A stretch of 32,642 nt of DNA from Marmoricola sp. (GTDB taxonomy: Bacteria; Actinomycetota; Actinomycetes; Propionibacteriales; Nocardioidaceae). Each line of letters opens with the position of its first letter. The first letter of the stretch is position 1. Below are positions 1 through 12,597 of this stretch, piece after piece. The stretch lies in assembly GCF_025965215.1 (NCBI RefSeq), contig NZ_JAOPXI010000135.1, positions 1 to 32,642 on the forward strand, given 5' to 3'. The notes beneath the pieces are model-generated. The model saw only the letters and a program-made list of their open reading frames with translations, ran no database searches and was not told the origin of the DNA. Position numbers and translations under genes: made by a program.

Positions 1-2
1 TC

Positions 3-3000
3 ACCACCGACAAGGTCAGCTCGGTCAGCGCCGACGGCCAGACCTCGGACGTCTCGTGGTGGTCGCCGACGTACAAGAACGACGCCAAGGAGATCCTGGT
101 GCTGCCGCTCAGCGGAGCGCAGTTGACCCTGAACCGGGCGCTGTCCTCCGCGTCGACGCCGGCCGGTCCGCAGTTCAGCGCCACCACCACGCCATCGCTC
201 ACCTGCGCAGGGGGCACGATCACGGTGGCGGGCAACCTGAACACCGGCACCTCCGGTGTCCCGGTCACCGTCCACCTGGACGAGAGCCAGATCGACCCGG
301 GTCAGGCGGGCATCAGCGCCTCGACCACGACCGGTACCAACGGGGCCTACAGCGTCACGATCGCGACGCCGGGTGCCAGTGACGGTCTTCTCAAGGTCGG
401 CTCACGTGCCAACTGGGGCATCGAGGTCACCAGCGCAGCCACGACCGCGGTCGGTGCCAGCACCGTCGTCGTCACGCCGACCGACTGCAGCTCCATCGCG
501 TACACCGGTGCGACCAGCGCGCCGGTGGCAGGCTCGGGCACCGCCAGCGCCACGCTGACCGACCTGGCCGACCCGAACGGTGCCGGGGGCAAGGTCGTGA
601 CCTTCACCCTCGCTGGCGGAGCCACGGTCAGCGCCACCACCAACGCCGCCGGCGTCGCCACGGCGACGCTGCCGATGAACGGTCCCGTCCGGAACACCAC
701 CGTCTCAGCCTCGTACGCGGGCTCGCCCGGCCTCGCGGCAGCCAGCACCTCCTCGGCGTTCTCGGTCCGGGTCAACCCGACGACCACGTCGGTGGTGGCC
801 TCGCAGTCCTCGGTCACCATCAACGACCCGGTGACCTTCACCGCCAGCGTGACGCCGACCATCGGCAGCAACCCCGGCGGCGGGGTGCAGTTCCTCGTGG
901 ACGGCAACGCCTTCGGTGCGCCGGTCGGTTTGAACGCGTCCGGCTCCGCGACCAGTCCGGCGATCTCGACGCTGGGCCTGGGCACCCACACCGTGCAGGC
1001 CATCTACAACGGTGACGCGAACTTCGGTTCGAGCCCGTCGTCGGTCATCACCATCAAGGTGCACGTCCCGTTCCTGCCGATCACAGTCAGTGAGTCCATC
1101 ACCCCCTCGAGCAGCGTCGCCGGCCAGGCGGTGACCCTGTCCTCGCACGTGGGCACGACCTCGGGGTCTGGGCACCTGCCAGGAACCGTGACCTTCACCG
1201 AAGGCGGCAACGTCTTCGGTACCGCGCCGGTGGACTCCTCGGGCAACGCCTCGGTCGTCACCTCGTCGATCCCGGTCGGTGCGCACTCGATCGTCGCCAC
1301 CTACTCCGGTGACGACGAGTACAACGGCGGGTCGTCGGCGCCGGGCAACCTCAGCGTGGCCAAGGACGATGCCACCGTCGTCCTCAGCTCGTCGAACACC
1401 ACCCCGGTCTCGGGTGAGTCGGTCAACTTCACCGTCAACGTGGGAGCGGCAGCCCCTGGTTCGGGGACGCCGACCGGCACCGTCCAGCTCCTGATCGACG
1501 GTGCCGATTCCGGCTCGCCGGTCGCCCTGACCGGTGGCTCGGCCAGCTTCGACCCGGTGACCACGCTGCTCGCGGGCAACCACACGGTGTCGGTCGCGTA
1601 CAGCGGCGACAACAGCTTCAAGACCGGTGCCGACACCCGGGCCGAGACGGTCTCGGTGGCTGCCACCAAGACCGTGCTGACGGCAACCCCGTCGCCGGCC
1701 TCGGAGAACCAGCCGGTCACGATCAAGGCGAACGTCTCGGCGATCGCACCAGGTGGGGGTTCGCCGACCGGAACCGTGATCTTCTCCTCGGACGGCGGGG
1801 TCATCGGTGCCGGTTCGCTCAGCGGCGGGCAGGCCACCACCACGGTGACCGACCTGGCTCCCGGACCGCACTCGATCACGGCCAGCTACTCGGGTGATGC
1901 CGCCTACAGCGCGAGCAACGCTGCGCCGATCAGCCTGACGGTCATCGCCGGCGCGGCGGTCGTCGCGACCCACGCGAGCGTCACCTCGTCACAGAACCCG
2001 TCGACCTACGGCCAGCTGATCACGTTCAGCACCAAGGTCACCGCGGACGACGGGTCTGTGCCCTCGGGTTCGGTCCAGTTCGCGGTCGACGGCACCAACG
2101 TCGGCAGCCCGGTCGACGTCGGTCCCACCGGCGTCGCGCAGAGCCCGACCCTTGCCTCGCCAGAGCCAGGCGACCACACGGTCAGCGCGGCGTTCGTCGG
2201 AAACCCGGGGTACGGCAACACCGGTGACCAGCTCACCCAGACTGTCGCCGATGCCGACGTGAACGTCGCGCTGACGTCCTCGAACGCGTCGAGCACCTAC
2301 GGCCAGGCGGTCACCTTCCATGCGGTGATCTCCTCTCCGCAGGCCGGTACGGGTGACCCGAGCGGGTTCGTGCAGTTCCGGGTCGACGGTCACGCCCTCG
2401 GTGCCGCGGTCGCGCTCGCGGGTGGCACCGCGGACAGCGCTGCCACCTCGACCCTGGCGCCGGGCACCCACACGGTGACGGCGGTGTACTCGGGTGACGC
2501 GCACTTCGTCTCCGGGGTCCAGACGCTGACCCAGAACGTCGGCAAGATCGGCACCGGGACGACCCTCACGGTCGCACCCGGTACGACGACGTTCGGACAG
2601 GCTGCCCAGTTCACCGCCACGGTGACTCCGGCCAGCACCGCCCAGGGTGCTCCGACCGGAACGGTGACGTTCAAGGACGGCAGCACGACGCTCGCCACGG
2701 TCACCGTCGGCTCCTCGGGCACCAGCGGCACCGCGACCTTCACCACCAGCAGCCTCGGCGGCGGGACGCACCTGGTCACGGCGACGTACTCGGGCTCGGC
2801 GGTCTTCGGGGGCAGCACCTCGGCGGGCACCACGCTCACCGTGGCCAGACGGGCGACCACGGTGTCCGCGGACGCCGCGCTGATCAAGCTGCTGCCGGGC
2901 CTCGGCATTCCGCTGGGTCAGCTCCGGGCGACCGTCACCTCGGCCAGCGGACCGGTGGCCGGCGTCCCGGTGGTCTTCACGATCGGGACCGCCACGGTCT

Positions 3001-3149
3001 GCACGACCACGACAGACGGGTACGGCGTCGCGACCTGCAACGCGTTCTCCCAGCTGCTCAGCCTCACCCTGTTCAACGGCTACACGGCCACCTTCGCCGG
3101 GAATGCCGACTACGTCGGCTCCGCCCAGCAGGGGACCCTCATCAAGTGA
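3..3149 (+). CDS. Secreted Ig-like repeat protein, 5' truncated by window edge
   Basis: The frame is open from base 3 with no stop upstream, so the true start and any signal peptide lie outside the window; the GTG at 99 is only an internal codon. After a non-repetitive segment comes a Big_1-like domain (about 475-775). Seven repeats of roughly 95-100 residues follow, each with a 'VTFTA.V' strand, a 'G.VQF.VDG' strand and a closing 'HTV.A.YSGD..F' strand, as in bacterial Ig-like domain 3 (Big_3_5-type) repeats. The last about 100 residues form a different cap with a CX11C cysteine pair (VC...ATC). No LPXTG signal or C-terminal membrane helix is seen, so attachment, if any, is non-covalent or through the missing N-terminus. 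The likely role is as an extracellular stalk, adhesin or matrix protein, but the ligand is unknown. The downstream gene is a paralogue. Confidence 0.85.
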   Translation, partial: TTDKVSSVSADGQTSDVSWWSPTYKNDAKEILVLPLSGAQLTLNRALSSASTPAGPQFSATTTPSLTCAGGTITVAGNLNTGTSGVPVTVHLDESQIDPGQAGISASTTTGTNGAYSVTIATPGASDGLLKVGSRANWGIEVTSAATTAVGASTVVVTPTDCSSIAYTGATSAPVAGSGTASATLTDLADPNGAGGKVVTFTLAGGATVSATTNAAGVATATLPMNGPVRNTTVSASYAGSPGLAAASTSSAFSVRVNPTTTSVVASQSSVTINDPVTFTASVTPTIGSNPGGGVQFLVDGNAFGAPVGLNASGSATSPAISTLGLGTHTVQAIYNGDANFGSSPSSVITIKVHVPFLPITVSESITPSSSVAGQAVTLSSHVGTTSGSGHLPGTVTFTEGGNVFGTAPVDSSGNASVVTSSIPVGAHSIVATYSGDDEYNGGSSAPGNLSVAKDDATVVLSSSNTTPVSGESVNFTVNVGAAAPGSGTPTGTVQLLIDGADSGSPVALTGGSASFDPVTTLLAGNHTVSVAYSGDNSFKTGADTRAETVSVAATKTVLTATPSPASENQPVTIKANVSAIAPGGGSPTGTVIFSSDGGVIGAGSLSGGQATTTVTDLAPGPHSITASYSGDAAYSASNAAPISLTVIAGAAVVATHASVTSSQNPSTYGQLITFSTKVTADDGSVPSGSVQFAVDGTNVGSPVDVGPTGVAQSPTLASPEPGDHTVSAAFVGNPGYGNTGDQLTQTVADADVNVALTSSNASSTYGQAVTFHAVISSPQAGTGDPSGFVQFRVDGHALGAAVALAGGTADSAATSTLAPGTHTVTAVYSGDAHFVSGVQTLTQNVGKIGTGTTLTVAPGTTTFGQAAQFTATVTPASTAQGAPTGTVTFKDGSTTLATVTVGSSGTSGTATFTTSSLGGGTHLVTATYSGSAVFGGSTSAGTTLTVARRATTVSADAALIKLLPGLGIPLGQLRATVTSASGPVAGVPVVFTIGTATVCTTTTDGYGVATCNAFSQLLSLTLFNGYTATFAGNADYVGSAQQGTLIK

Positions 3150-3171
3150 TCCTCCACCCTCCGTCTCCAAG

Positions 3172-3205
3172 CCCCTTCGGGGGTGCGATGCCAGGGATGC
3201 CCTGG
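3172..3205 (+). other. Two tandem hairpins in the gap between the Ig-repeat genes
   Basis: CCCC-TTCG-GGGG (3172-3183) and CCAGGG-ATG-CCCTGG (3191-3205) are perfect small stems in the 74-base gap. The second ends just before the purine-rich ribosome binding region (3206-3217) of the next gene. There is no T-run, so a classical terminator is not supported. They could be mRNA stabilising, partial-termination or translation-control elements. Confidence 0.4.
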
Positions 3206-3223
3206 AGAAGGAAAAGGCCCATC

Positions 3224-6200
3224 GTGCGCAGACTCACCGCGGTTGTTTCGGCCGCAGCTCTGACACTCGGTTTCACGGTCGCGTTCGCCACAGCGGCTGA
3301 CGCCACCATCACGTCTCCGCTCACCGGGGCTGTCGTCGCGGGCAATTTCACGATCCAGGACTCCGGCACCGGTGCGGACGGAACGTTGTGCGTCAACGGC
3401 ACCAAGCCGAACGTCACGTTGTCGCTGATCAACGCGGCGAATGTCACGGTGTTCACCCAGAACATCCAGTCGACCAGCGCGGTGACCAGCAACGTGATCG
3501 ACTCGCACTCCTTCCCGAACGGGACGTACACGGCCCGCGCGGCCGAGCAGAAGCGAACCGGTTTCATCGGTTGCTCGAACAGCACCACGACGGTGAACAA
3601 CACCATCACGATCCAGAACGTCACCAACATCGCGCTGTCGGCCGGTACGCCGGGCTCAGCGCCCCAGAACACCAACCTGGTCGTGTCGGCGACGCTGGTC
3701 GACCCGAACCTCGGCACCCAGGTGCTTCCGGGACGCTCCGTCTCCTTCACGCTGTCCGGCGGCACGACGGTCGTCGGTACCACCGACGCCAACGGCGTCG
3801 CCACGGCCACGCTGCCCATCGCCGGACCGCCGCGCCCCGGTGCCACGATCACGGCGTCGTTCGCCGCGACCGCCTTCTACACCGCGAGCTCGTCGGTCCG
3901 ATCGATCGACGTGACCCAGAACGCGACCGCGACGACGGTTGCGCAGCCGGCTGACGTCGTCCACGGCCAGGCGACCAGCTTCTCGGCCACCGTGGCCGCC
4001 ACCAACGGCACCGGAACCCCGACCGGGACCGTCCAGTTCAAGGTGGACGGCACCAACTTCGGCTCCGCGGTCACGCTCGTCGCGGGCGCCGCCTCCAGCG
4101 CCTCGACCTCCACCCTGAGCACGGGGTCGCACGCGATCACAGCGGTGTACAGCGGTGACCCGAACTTCTTCGGCAGCACGTCGGCCGCGAAGACCCAGCA
4201 GGTCAACAAGGCAGCGACCACCACCGGGCTGACCGACGCCCCCTCTCCGACGGTCAGCGGACAGGCGGTCGTGTTCACGGCGACCGTCGGTGTGACCGGT
4301 GCCGGCGCGGGTTCACCGACCGGTGCGGTGCAGTTCAACATCGACGGCCAGCCGTTCGGCACCGCCGTCCCGTTGAGCGGCAGCACAGCGACACTGAGCG
4401 TGAGCAACCTGTCGACGGGCAACCACAACGTCGTGGCCGTCTACAACGGCGACGGGGACTTCTCCTCGAGCTCGTCGGCGACGATCACCCACGGTGTCAA
4501 CAAGGCCGACTCCAACCTGAGCATGACGACCTCCGACGCCAGCGCGGTCGCGGGTGAGCCGCTGACGTTCACGGCGAACGTCACCGCCGTCGGTCCCGGG
4601 GTCGGTACGCCGAGCGGAACCGTCCAGTTCGCGGTCGACGGCGTCAACCTCGGTGCTCCGGTGCCGCTGGTCGGCGGCCAGGCAAGCTCGCCGGTCGCCC
4701 ACCTGGACGCCGGCTCACACCACGTGACGGCCAACTACGCCGGGGACGGCAACTTCGGCGGGTCCAACAACAGCCTGACCCAGGCCGTGATCGCCGCACA
4801 CACGACGACCACGGTGACGTCCTCGCCGAACCCATCGGTCTTCGGGCAGTCGGTCCAGGTCCACGCCGAGGTCACTCCAGTGGCCCCCGCGACGGGCAAC
4901 CCGATCGGTGCCGTGCAGTTCATCGTCGACGGGAACCCGGCCGGGGCATTCGCAGTTCTGGCCGGCGGCCAGGCGGACGCGACGCTGACAGGCCTGTCGG
5001 TGGGCGACCACACGATCACCGCCAAGTACCTGTCGGGTGACGAGAACTTCATCACCAGCACCTCGGCTCCGCTCACCCAGACGGTGAACAAGGCGTCGAC
5101 GACCACGTCCCTGGTCAGCAACGCCCCGAACTCGGTCTTCGGCCAGCCGGTGACGTTCACCGCGAGCGTCTCCGTGGTGGCTCCGGGTGCCGGTTCTCCG
5201 TCGGGCACGATCGTGTTCACCGACGGCGCGACCGTGATCGGTACCCAGCCGGTCAGCTCGTCCACCGGTGAGCAGGCATCGATCACGGTGTCCAACCTGA
5301 CCGTGGCGCAGCACGCCATCACCGCGACGTACAGCGGCGACGGCAACTTCAACCCGAGCAACGGCTCGGTGGTCCAGAAGGTCACCCGCGCGCTGACCTC
5401 GACGGTGGTCGCCTCCTCGGCGAACCCGGCCCAGAACGGCCAGGCCGTCCAGTTCACCGCCACGGTGTCGCCGGTCGCCCCCGGTGCCGGCAACCCGAGC
5501 GGCACCGTGCAGTTCACCGTCAACGGTGTGCCACTCGGTGGCGGGGCCACGATCGTGGACGGGGTGGCGACGAGCACCAGCTTCGCCTCCCTGACACCCG
5601 GCAAGTACACGGTCTCCGCGGCGTACAGCGGCGATGGCAACTTCGTGGCGAGCACTGGGGTCCTCGACGAGGGCACGGGCCAGACCATCACCCAGGGCTC
5701 GACGTCGATGACGGTCACGGCGGGCCCGAACCCGTCGGCGTACGGCGGAGCGGTCACGGTGACCTCGACGGTGACAGCGGTGGCCCCGGCCACGGGGAAG
5801 CCGACCGGTGTCGTCCAGATCTGGGAGGGCAGTGAGCTCCTTGGGGCGACCAGCCTGGCGCCGTCCTCGACGGCCGGCACCTCGGTGGCCACGTTCGTGA
5901 CCACCCACCTGAGCTCCGGGGCGCACGCCCTGCAGGCCGTGTACGTCGGGAACTACAACTTCACCGGTGCCACCGCCGCAACGTCGGAGACGGTCAGCCG
6001 TGCCCCGTCAGTGACGGGCATCGCCTCGTCGGTCAACCCGGCGGTCTACGGCGACCCGGTGACGTTCACCGCCACGGTCTCCTCCGCCGGTGCCACCCCG
6101 ACCGGGTCGGTCACCTTCAAGGAGGGCAGCACGGTGCTCGGCACCGCGACGCTGGCCACCACCGGTGGGAACCAGACGGCATCGGTGTCGGTGGCCGGCC

Positions 6201-6652
6201 TGCACGCAGGCACCCACAACGTCGTTGCGGTCTACGGCGGTGACACCTCGACCGCCGGCAGCACCTCGCCGGCGTTCAGCGAGACCGTCACGGCCGCTCC
6301 GGTGAACCTGTTCGCGGCCGACGTCAACAACCCGGCCGACCCGCTGCCGCCGAAGAACGGGTACATCCGGGCCCTGCTGACCGACCGCTTCGGGAACCCG
6401 CTCGCGGGACAGACGATCCGGTTCGACAGCACCGCGGGCCCGGCACGTCCCTCGAAGCACCTCTGTGACGCCGTCACCGACGCGAGCGGGATCGCGGAGT
6501 GCTCCGACACCGTGATCAGCATCGACCTCGGGCTGGCCCCGGGTGACCAGCTGCTCGACATCCACGGGACCTACGACGCGACCTTCGCGGGCACGGCTGA
6601 CTACCAGCCGGCAACCTCACGGGGTCACGAGTACGGCGACGGGACCGAGTAG
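3224..6652 (+). CDS. Secreted Ig-like repeat protein, paralogue of upstream gene
   Basis: I chose the GTG at 3224 because a purine-rich GAGAAGGAAAAGG stretch sits just upstream and the protein then opens as a clean signal peptide: MRRLT, a hydrophobic Ala/Val/Leu stretch, and a likely cut near ATA-ADA at residues 24-28. The frame is open back to a GTG at 3146, but that would add a non-signal-like proline-rich leader. The mature protein (1142 residues in all) has an N-terminal domain with two cysteines, a Big_1-like domain, eight Ig-like repeats of about 95-100 residues ('GQ.V.FTA.V', 'SGTVQF.VDG', 'AVYSGDGNF') and a C-terminal cap with a CX11C pair (LC...AEC) like that of the gene before it. 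No sortase signal or anchor is visible. It probably acts outside the cell in adhesion or matrix building; the ligand is unknown. The two genes lie 74 bases apart on one strand and may be co-transcribed. Confidence 0.85.
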   Translation: MRRLTAVVSAAALTLGFTVAFATAADATITSPLTGAVVAGNFTIQDSGTGADGTLCVNGTKPNVTLSLINAANVTVFTQNIQSTSAVTSNVIDSHSFPNGTYTARAAEQKRTGFIGCSNSTTTVNNTITIQNVTNIALSAGTPGSAPQNTNLVVSATLVDPNLGTQVLPGRSVSFTLSGGTTVVGTTDANGVATATLPIAGPPRPGATITASFAATAFYTASSSVRSIDVTQNATATTVAQPADVVHGQATSFSATVAATNGTGTPTGTVQFKVDGTNFGSAVTLVAGAASSASTSTLSTGSHAITAVYSGDPNFFGSTSAAKTQQVNKAATTTGLTDAPSPTVSGQAVVFTATVGVTGAGAGSPTGAVQFNIDGQPFGTAVPLSGSTATLSVSNLSTGNHNVVAVYNGDGDFSSSSSATITHGVNKADSNLSMTTSDASAVAGEPLTFTANVTAVGPGVGTPSGTVQFAVDGVNLGAPVPLVGGQASSPVAHLDAGSHHVTANYAGDGNFGGSNNSLTQAVIAAHTTTTVTSSPNPSVFGQSVQVHAEVTPVAPATGNPIGAVQFIVDGNPAGAFAVLAGGQADATLTGLSVGDHTITAKYLSGDENFITSTSAPLTQTVNKASTTTSLVSNAPNSVFGQPVTFTASVSVVAPGAGSPSGTIVFTDGATVIGTQPVSSSTGEQASITVSNLTVAQHAITATYSGDGNFNPSNGSVVQKVTRALTSTVVASSANPAQNGQAVQFTATVSPVAPGAGNPSGTVQFTVNGVPLGGGATIVDGVATSTSFASLTPGKYTVSAAYSGDGNFVASTGVLDEGTGQTITQGSTSMTVTAGPNPSAYGGAVTVTSTVTAVAPATGKPTGVVQIWEGSELLGATSLAPSSTAGTSVATFVTTHLSSGAHALQAVYVGNYNFTGATAATSETVSRAPSVTGIASSVNPAVYGDPVTFTATVSSAGATPTGSVTFKEGSTVLGTATLATTGGNQTASVSVAGLHAGTHNVVAVYGGDTSTAGSTSPAFSETVTAAPVNLFAADVNNPADPLPPKNGYIRALLTDRFGNPLAGQTIRFDSTAGPARPSKHLCDAVTDASGIAECSDTVISIDLGLAPGDQLLDIHGTYDATFAGTADYQPATSRGHEYGDGTE

Positions 6653-6660
6653 CCCGTACC

Positions 6661-6709
6661 CACGCGCAGCGCCCCCCCGGTGATCACCACCGGGGGGGCG
6701 CTGCGCGTG
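6661..6709. terminator. Perfect 22-bp bidirectional terminator hairpin
   Basis: Arms 6661-6682 and 6688-6709 are exact reverse complements around a 5-base loop (atcac). The hairpin lies 8 bases after the stop of the Ig-repeat gene and 5 bases before the end of the convergent gene at 6715. There is no T-tract on either strand, which fits the U-less terminators common in high-GC actinobacteria. Confidence 0.85.
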
Positions 6710-6714
6710 GCCGG

Positions 6715-7374
6715 TCAGGGGCTCGTCGGCGTGCTCGTCGCGCTCGGGGTGGGCGCCTGGGTCGGGCTGCCGGTGGGCCCGGACGTCGTACCCGAGGTGG
6801 GGTCGGACGAGGGATCGCTGGACGGGGTGGCTGACGGGGTGACTGACGGGGTCGGTGCCGGGGGGCCGGGAGTCGTCGTCGGTGAAGGCCGGGTCGTCGG
6901 CGCGTTCACGGTCGGCGTACGGGTGTGCCCGGCGCGGTGCGAGCCCGTCGCGGCGCCGAGGGTGGTCCCGCTGGCGCTGGAGGTGCCGAGCAGGGTCGAG
7001 AGCGGTCTGCCGAGGATGCCCTCAAGTCCGGTCACCGATCCGAGGCTGAGCGCGAGGACGGCCGCTGCCGACAGGGCGATCGTGTTCCAGCGCGGCCGTG
7101 GGTGCTCGGCCGGTGCCGGCGGGGGAGCGACCGCGGCCGGGCCCCAGCGCGTCGCCGTCCTCAGCATCGCGTCCCGGCTGCGCTGCAGGGAGGCGCTGTA
7201 CATGGAGCTCGCGATGGTCGCGATCACGCTGGCCACTGCGGCGCCGGCGATCGTGCCGGCCACGCCGAGGTAGGAGGAGGCGAAGGCAGCCGACGCAGCC
7301 GCCAGGGCGCTGGCGGCGATCTGCGTCAGGGTGATCGTCGGGCGGTGGCCGTGATCGGGTGGTGAGGCTGGCAT
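6715..7374 (-). CDS. Small membrane protein with Pro/Ser/Thr-rich tail
   Basis: ATG at 7374 is preceded by a GGAAGA ribosome binding site about 7 bases upstream, giving 219 residues. Residues about 12-55 are an alanine-rich hydrophobic region that could make one or two membrane helices. Residues about 95-120 form another helix, followed by roughly 75 residues of Thr/Ser/Pro repeats (such as PSATPSSDPSSDPTSG) running to the stop. The tail is probably extracytoplasmic and cell-wall spanning, and could be a glycosylation target. I do not recognise a family and assign no function. The gene follows the alpha/beta hydrolase by 91 bases on the same strand; that gap contains a GC-rich inverted repeat near 7413-7431, so co-transcription is possible but not certain. 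Confidence 0.75.
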   Translation of the reverse strand: MPASPPDHGHRPTITLTQIAASALAAASAAFASSYLGVAGTIAGAAVASVIATIASSMYSASLQRSRDAMLRTATRWGPAAVAPPPAPAEHPRPRWNTIALSAAAVLALSLGSVTGLEGILGRPLSTLLGTSSASGTTLGAATGSHRAGHTRTPTVNAPTTRPSPTTTPGPPAPTPSVTPSATPSSDPSSDPTSGTTSGPTGSPTQAPTPSATSTPTSP

Positions 7375-7465
7375 GGGGTCTTCCGGCTCGGGGTGCTGTC
7401 CCCTATGGAACGCGCCGCCCGCGACGGCGGTTTCGTCCCGGCGACGTGATCCCGCCCACGCCGGG

Positions 7466-8119
7466 TCAGGTTGTGGGGGCGATCCGGTCCAGCACGCCGC
7501 GTGCCTCGGTGAGGGCGATCCTGTTCCAGTCGGCCGCGCCGGCGAGCATGTAGTGCCCGCGCCCGGGAACATCGATGAAGCGTGCGGAGGCTGCCTGGGG
7601 TGTCGCCCGCTCGACGTAGCGCCGGCTGGCCCTCGGACTTGTGATCCGGTCCTTGCTGCCGTGCGCGACGACCAGGTGCTTGCTGGCGAGCGCGGTGACC
7701 GGGTCGTCGTGAGGCAGCCACGGCGCGAGCCCGACCATGCCGACGACCCCGGGCTGGTCGGTGACCCTGGACGCCGCCCGGGCGCCCATCGAGTGGCCGA
7801 CCAGCACGATCGGCAGGTCGGGGAACTCCTCGGCGACCTGGGCGAGCGCGCGTCGCGCGTCTGCCACCGGGCCGGGCACCGGACCATCGCCCGCGTTCCA
7901 GCCCTTGAGGGTGAACTTCAAGACGCCGACGCCGATCCCTGCCCGGCTGAGGCCCGGGGCGATGTAGCCCGCCATGGTACGGGTACGGCGCAGCGCCAGG
8001 TTGCGACTGTCCACCCGGCGCCGGCTCACATCGGCGCCCCCGTGCAGCATGACCACGAGGCCGTGTAGGTCCGCGGGCAGCGGTCCCATCTCCAGGTTCG
8101 ATTCCGGGTTGTCGACCAT
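7466..8119 (-). CDS. Small alpha/beta hydrolase
   Basis: The 217-residue protein has a single hydrolase core. The oxyanion region is LVVMLHGGAD (residues 21-30), the nucleophile elbow is GHSMG with Ser110, the likely acid is Asp157 (GSKD) and the likely base is His189 (GRGHYM). It has no signal peptide or membrane helix, so it is cytoplasmic. Its size matches dienelactone-hydrolase-like or KANL3/Tex30-like hydrolases, and the substrate cannot be read from sequence. ATG 8119 is preferred because AGAGGA lies 7 bases upstream. An open frame continues upstream across ligA on the opposite strand, but that part is a composition artefact. The gene is divergent from ligA with a 111-base gap. Confidence 0.85.
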   Translation of the reverse strand: MVDNPESNLEMGPLPADLHGLVVMLHGGADVSRRRVDSRNLALRRTRTMAGYIAPGLSRAGIGVGVLKFTLKGWNAGDGPVPGPVADARRALAQVAEEFPDLPIVLVGHSMGARAASRVTDQPGVVGMVGLAPWLPHDDPVTALASKHLVVAHGSKDRITSPRASRRYVERATPQAASARFIDVPGRGHYMLAGAADWNRIALTEARGVLDRIAPTT

Positions 8120-8218
8120 GCGGCCATCCTCTCGTGCGGGTGGTCGCGGCGGTGGCGACACCGAGGATTCGGAACCCGGACGGCAACGGATGGGTGCCGC
8201 GGTGTCGGCGTCACTCGA

Positions 8219-12589
<4,371 letters not shown>

Positions 12590-12597
<8 letters not shown>

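Noticed and set aside
705-3170. Long minus-strand frames across the Ig-repeat genes
   Set aside because: They are Arg/Gly-rich shadows produced by high GC. The plus-strand frame has clear repeat domains.
3146-3223. GTG 3146 as start of the second Ig-repeat gene
   Set aside because: It would place a proline-rich segment before the signal peptide. GTG 3224 has a purine-rich ribosome binding region and starts a normal signal peptide.
99-6300. Periodic sequence as a CRISPR or tandem DNA repeat
   Set aside because: The period is about 290-300 bases and diverged at DNA level. It reflects protein Ig-like repeats, not short identical direct repeats.
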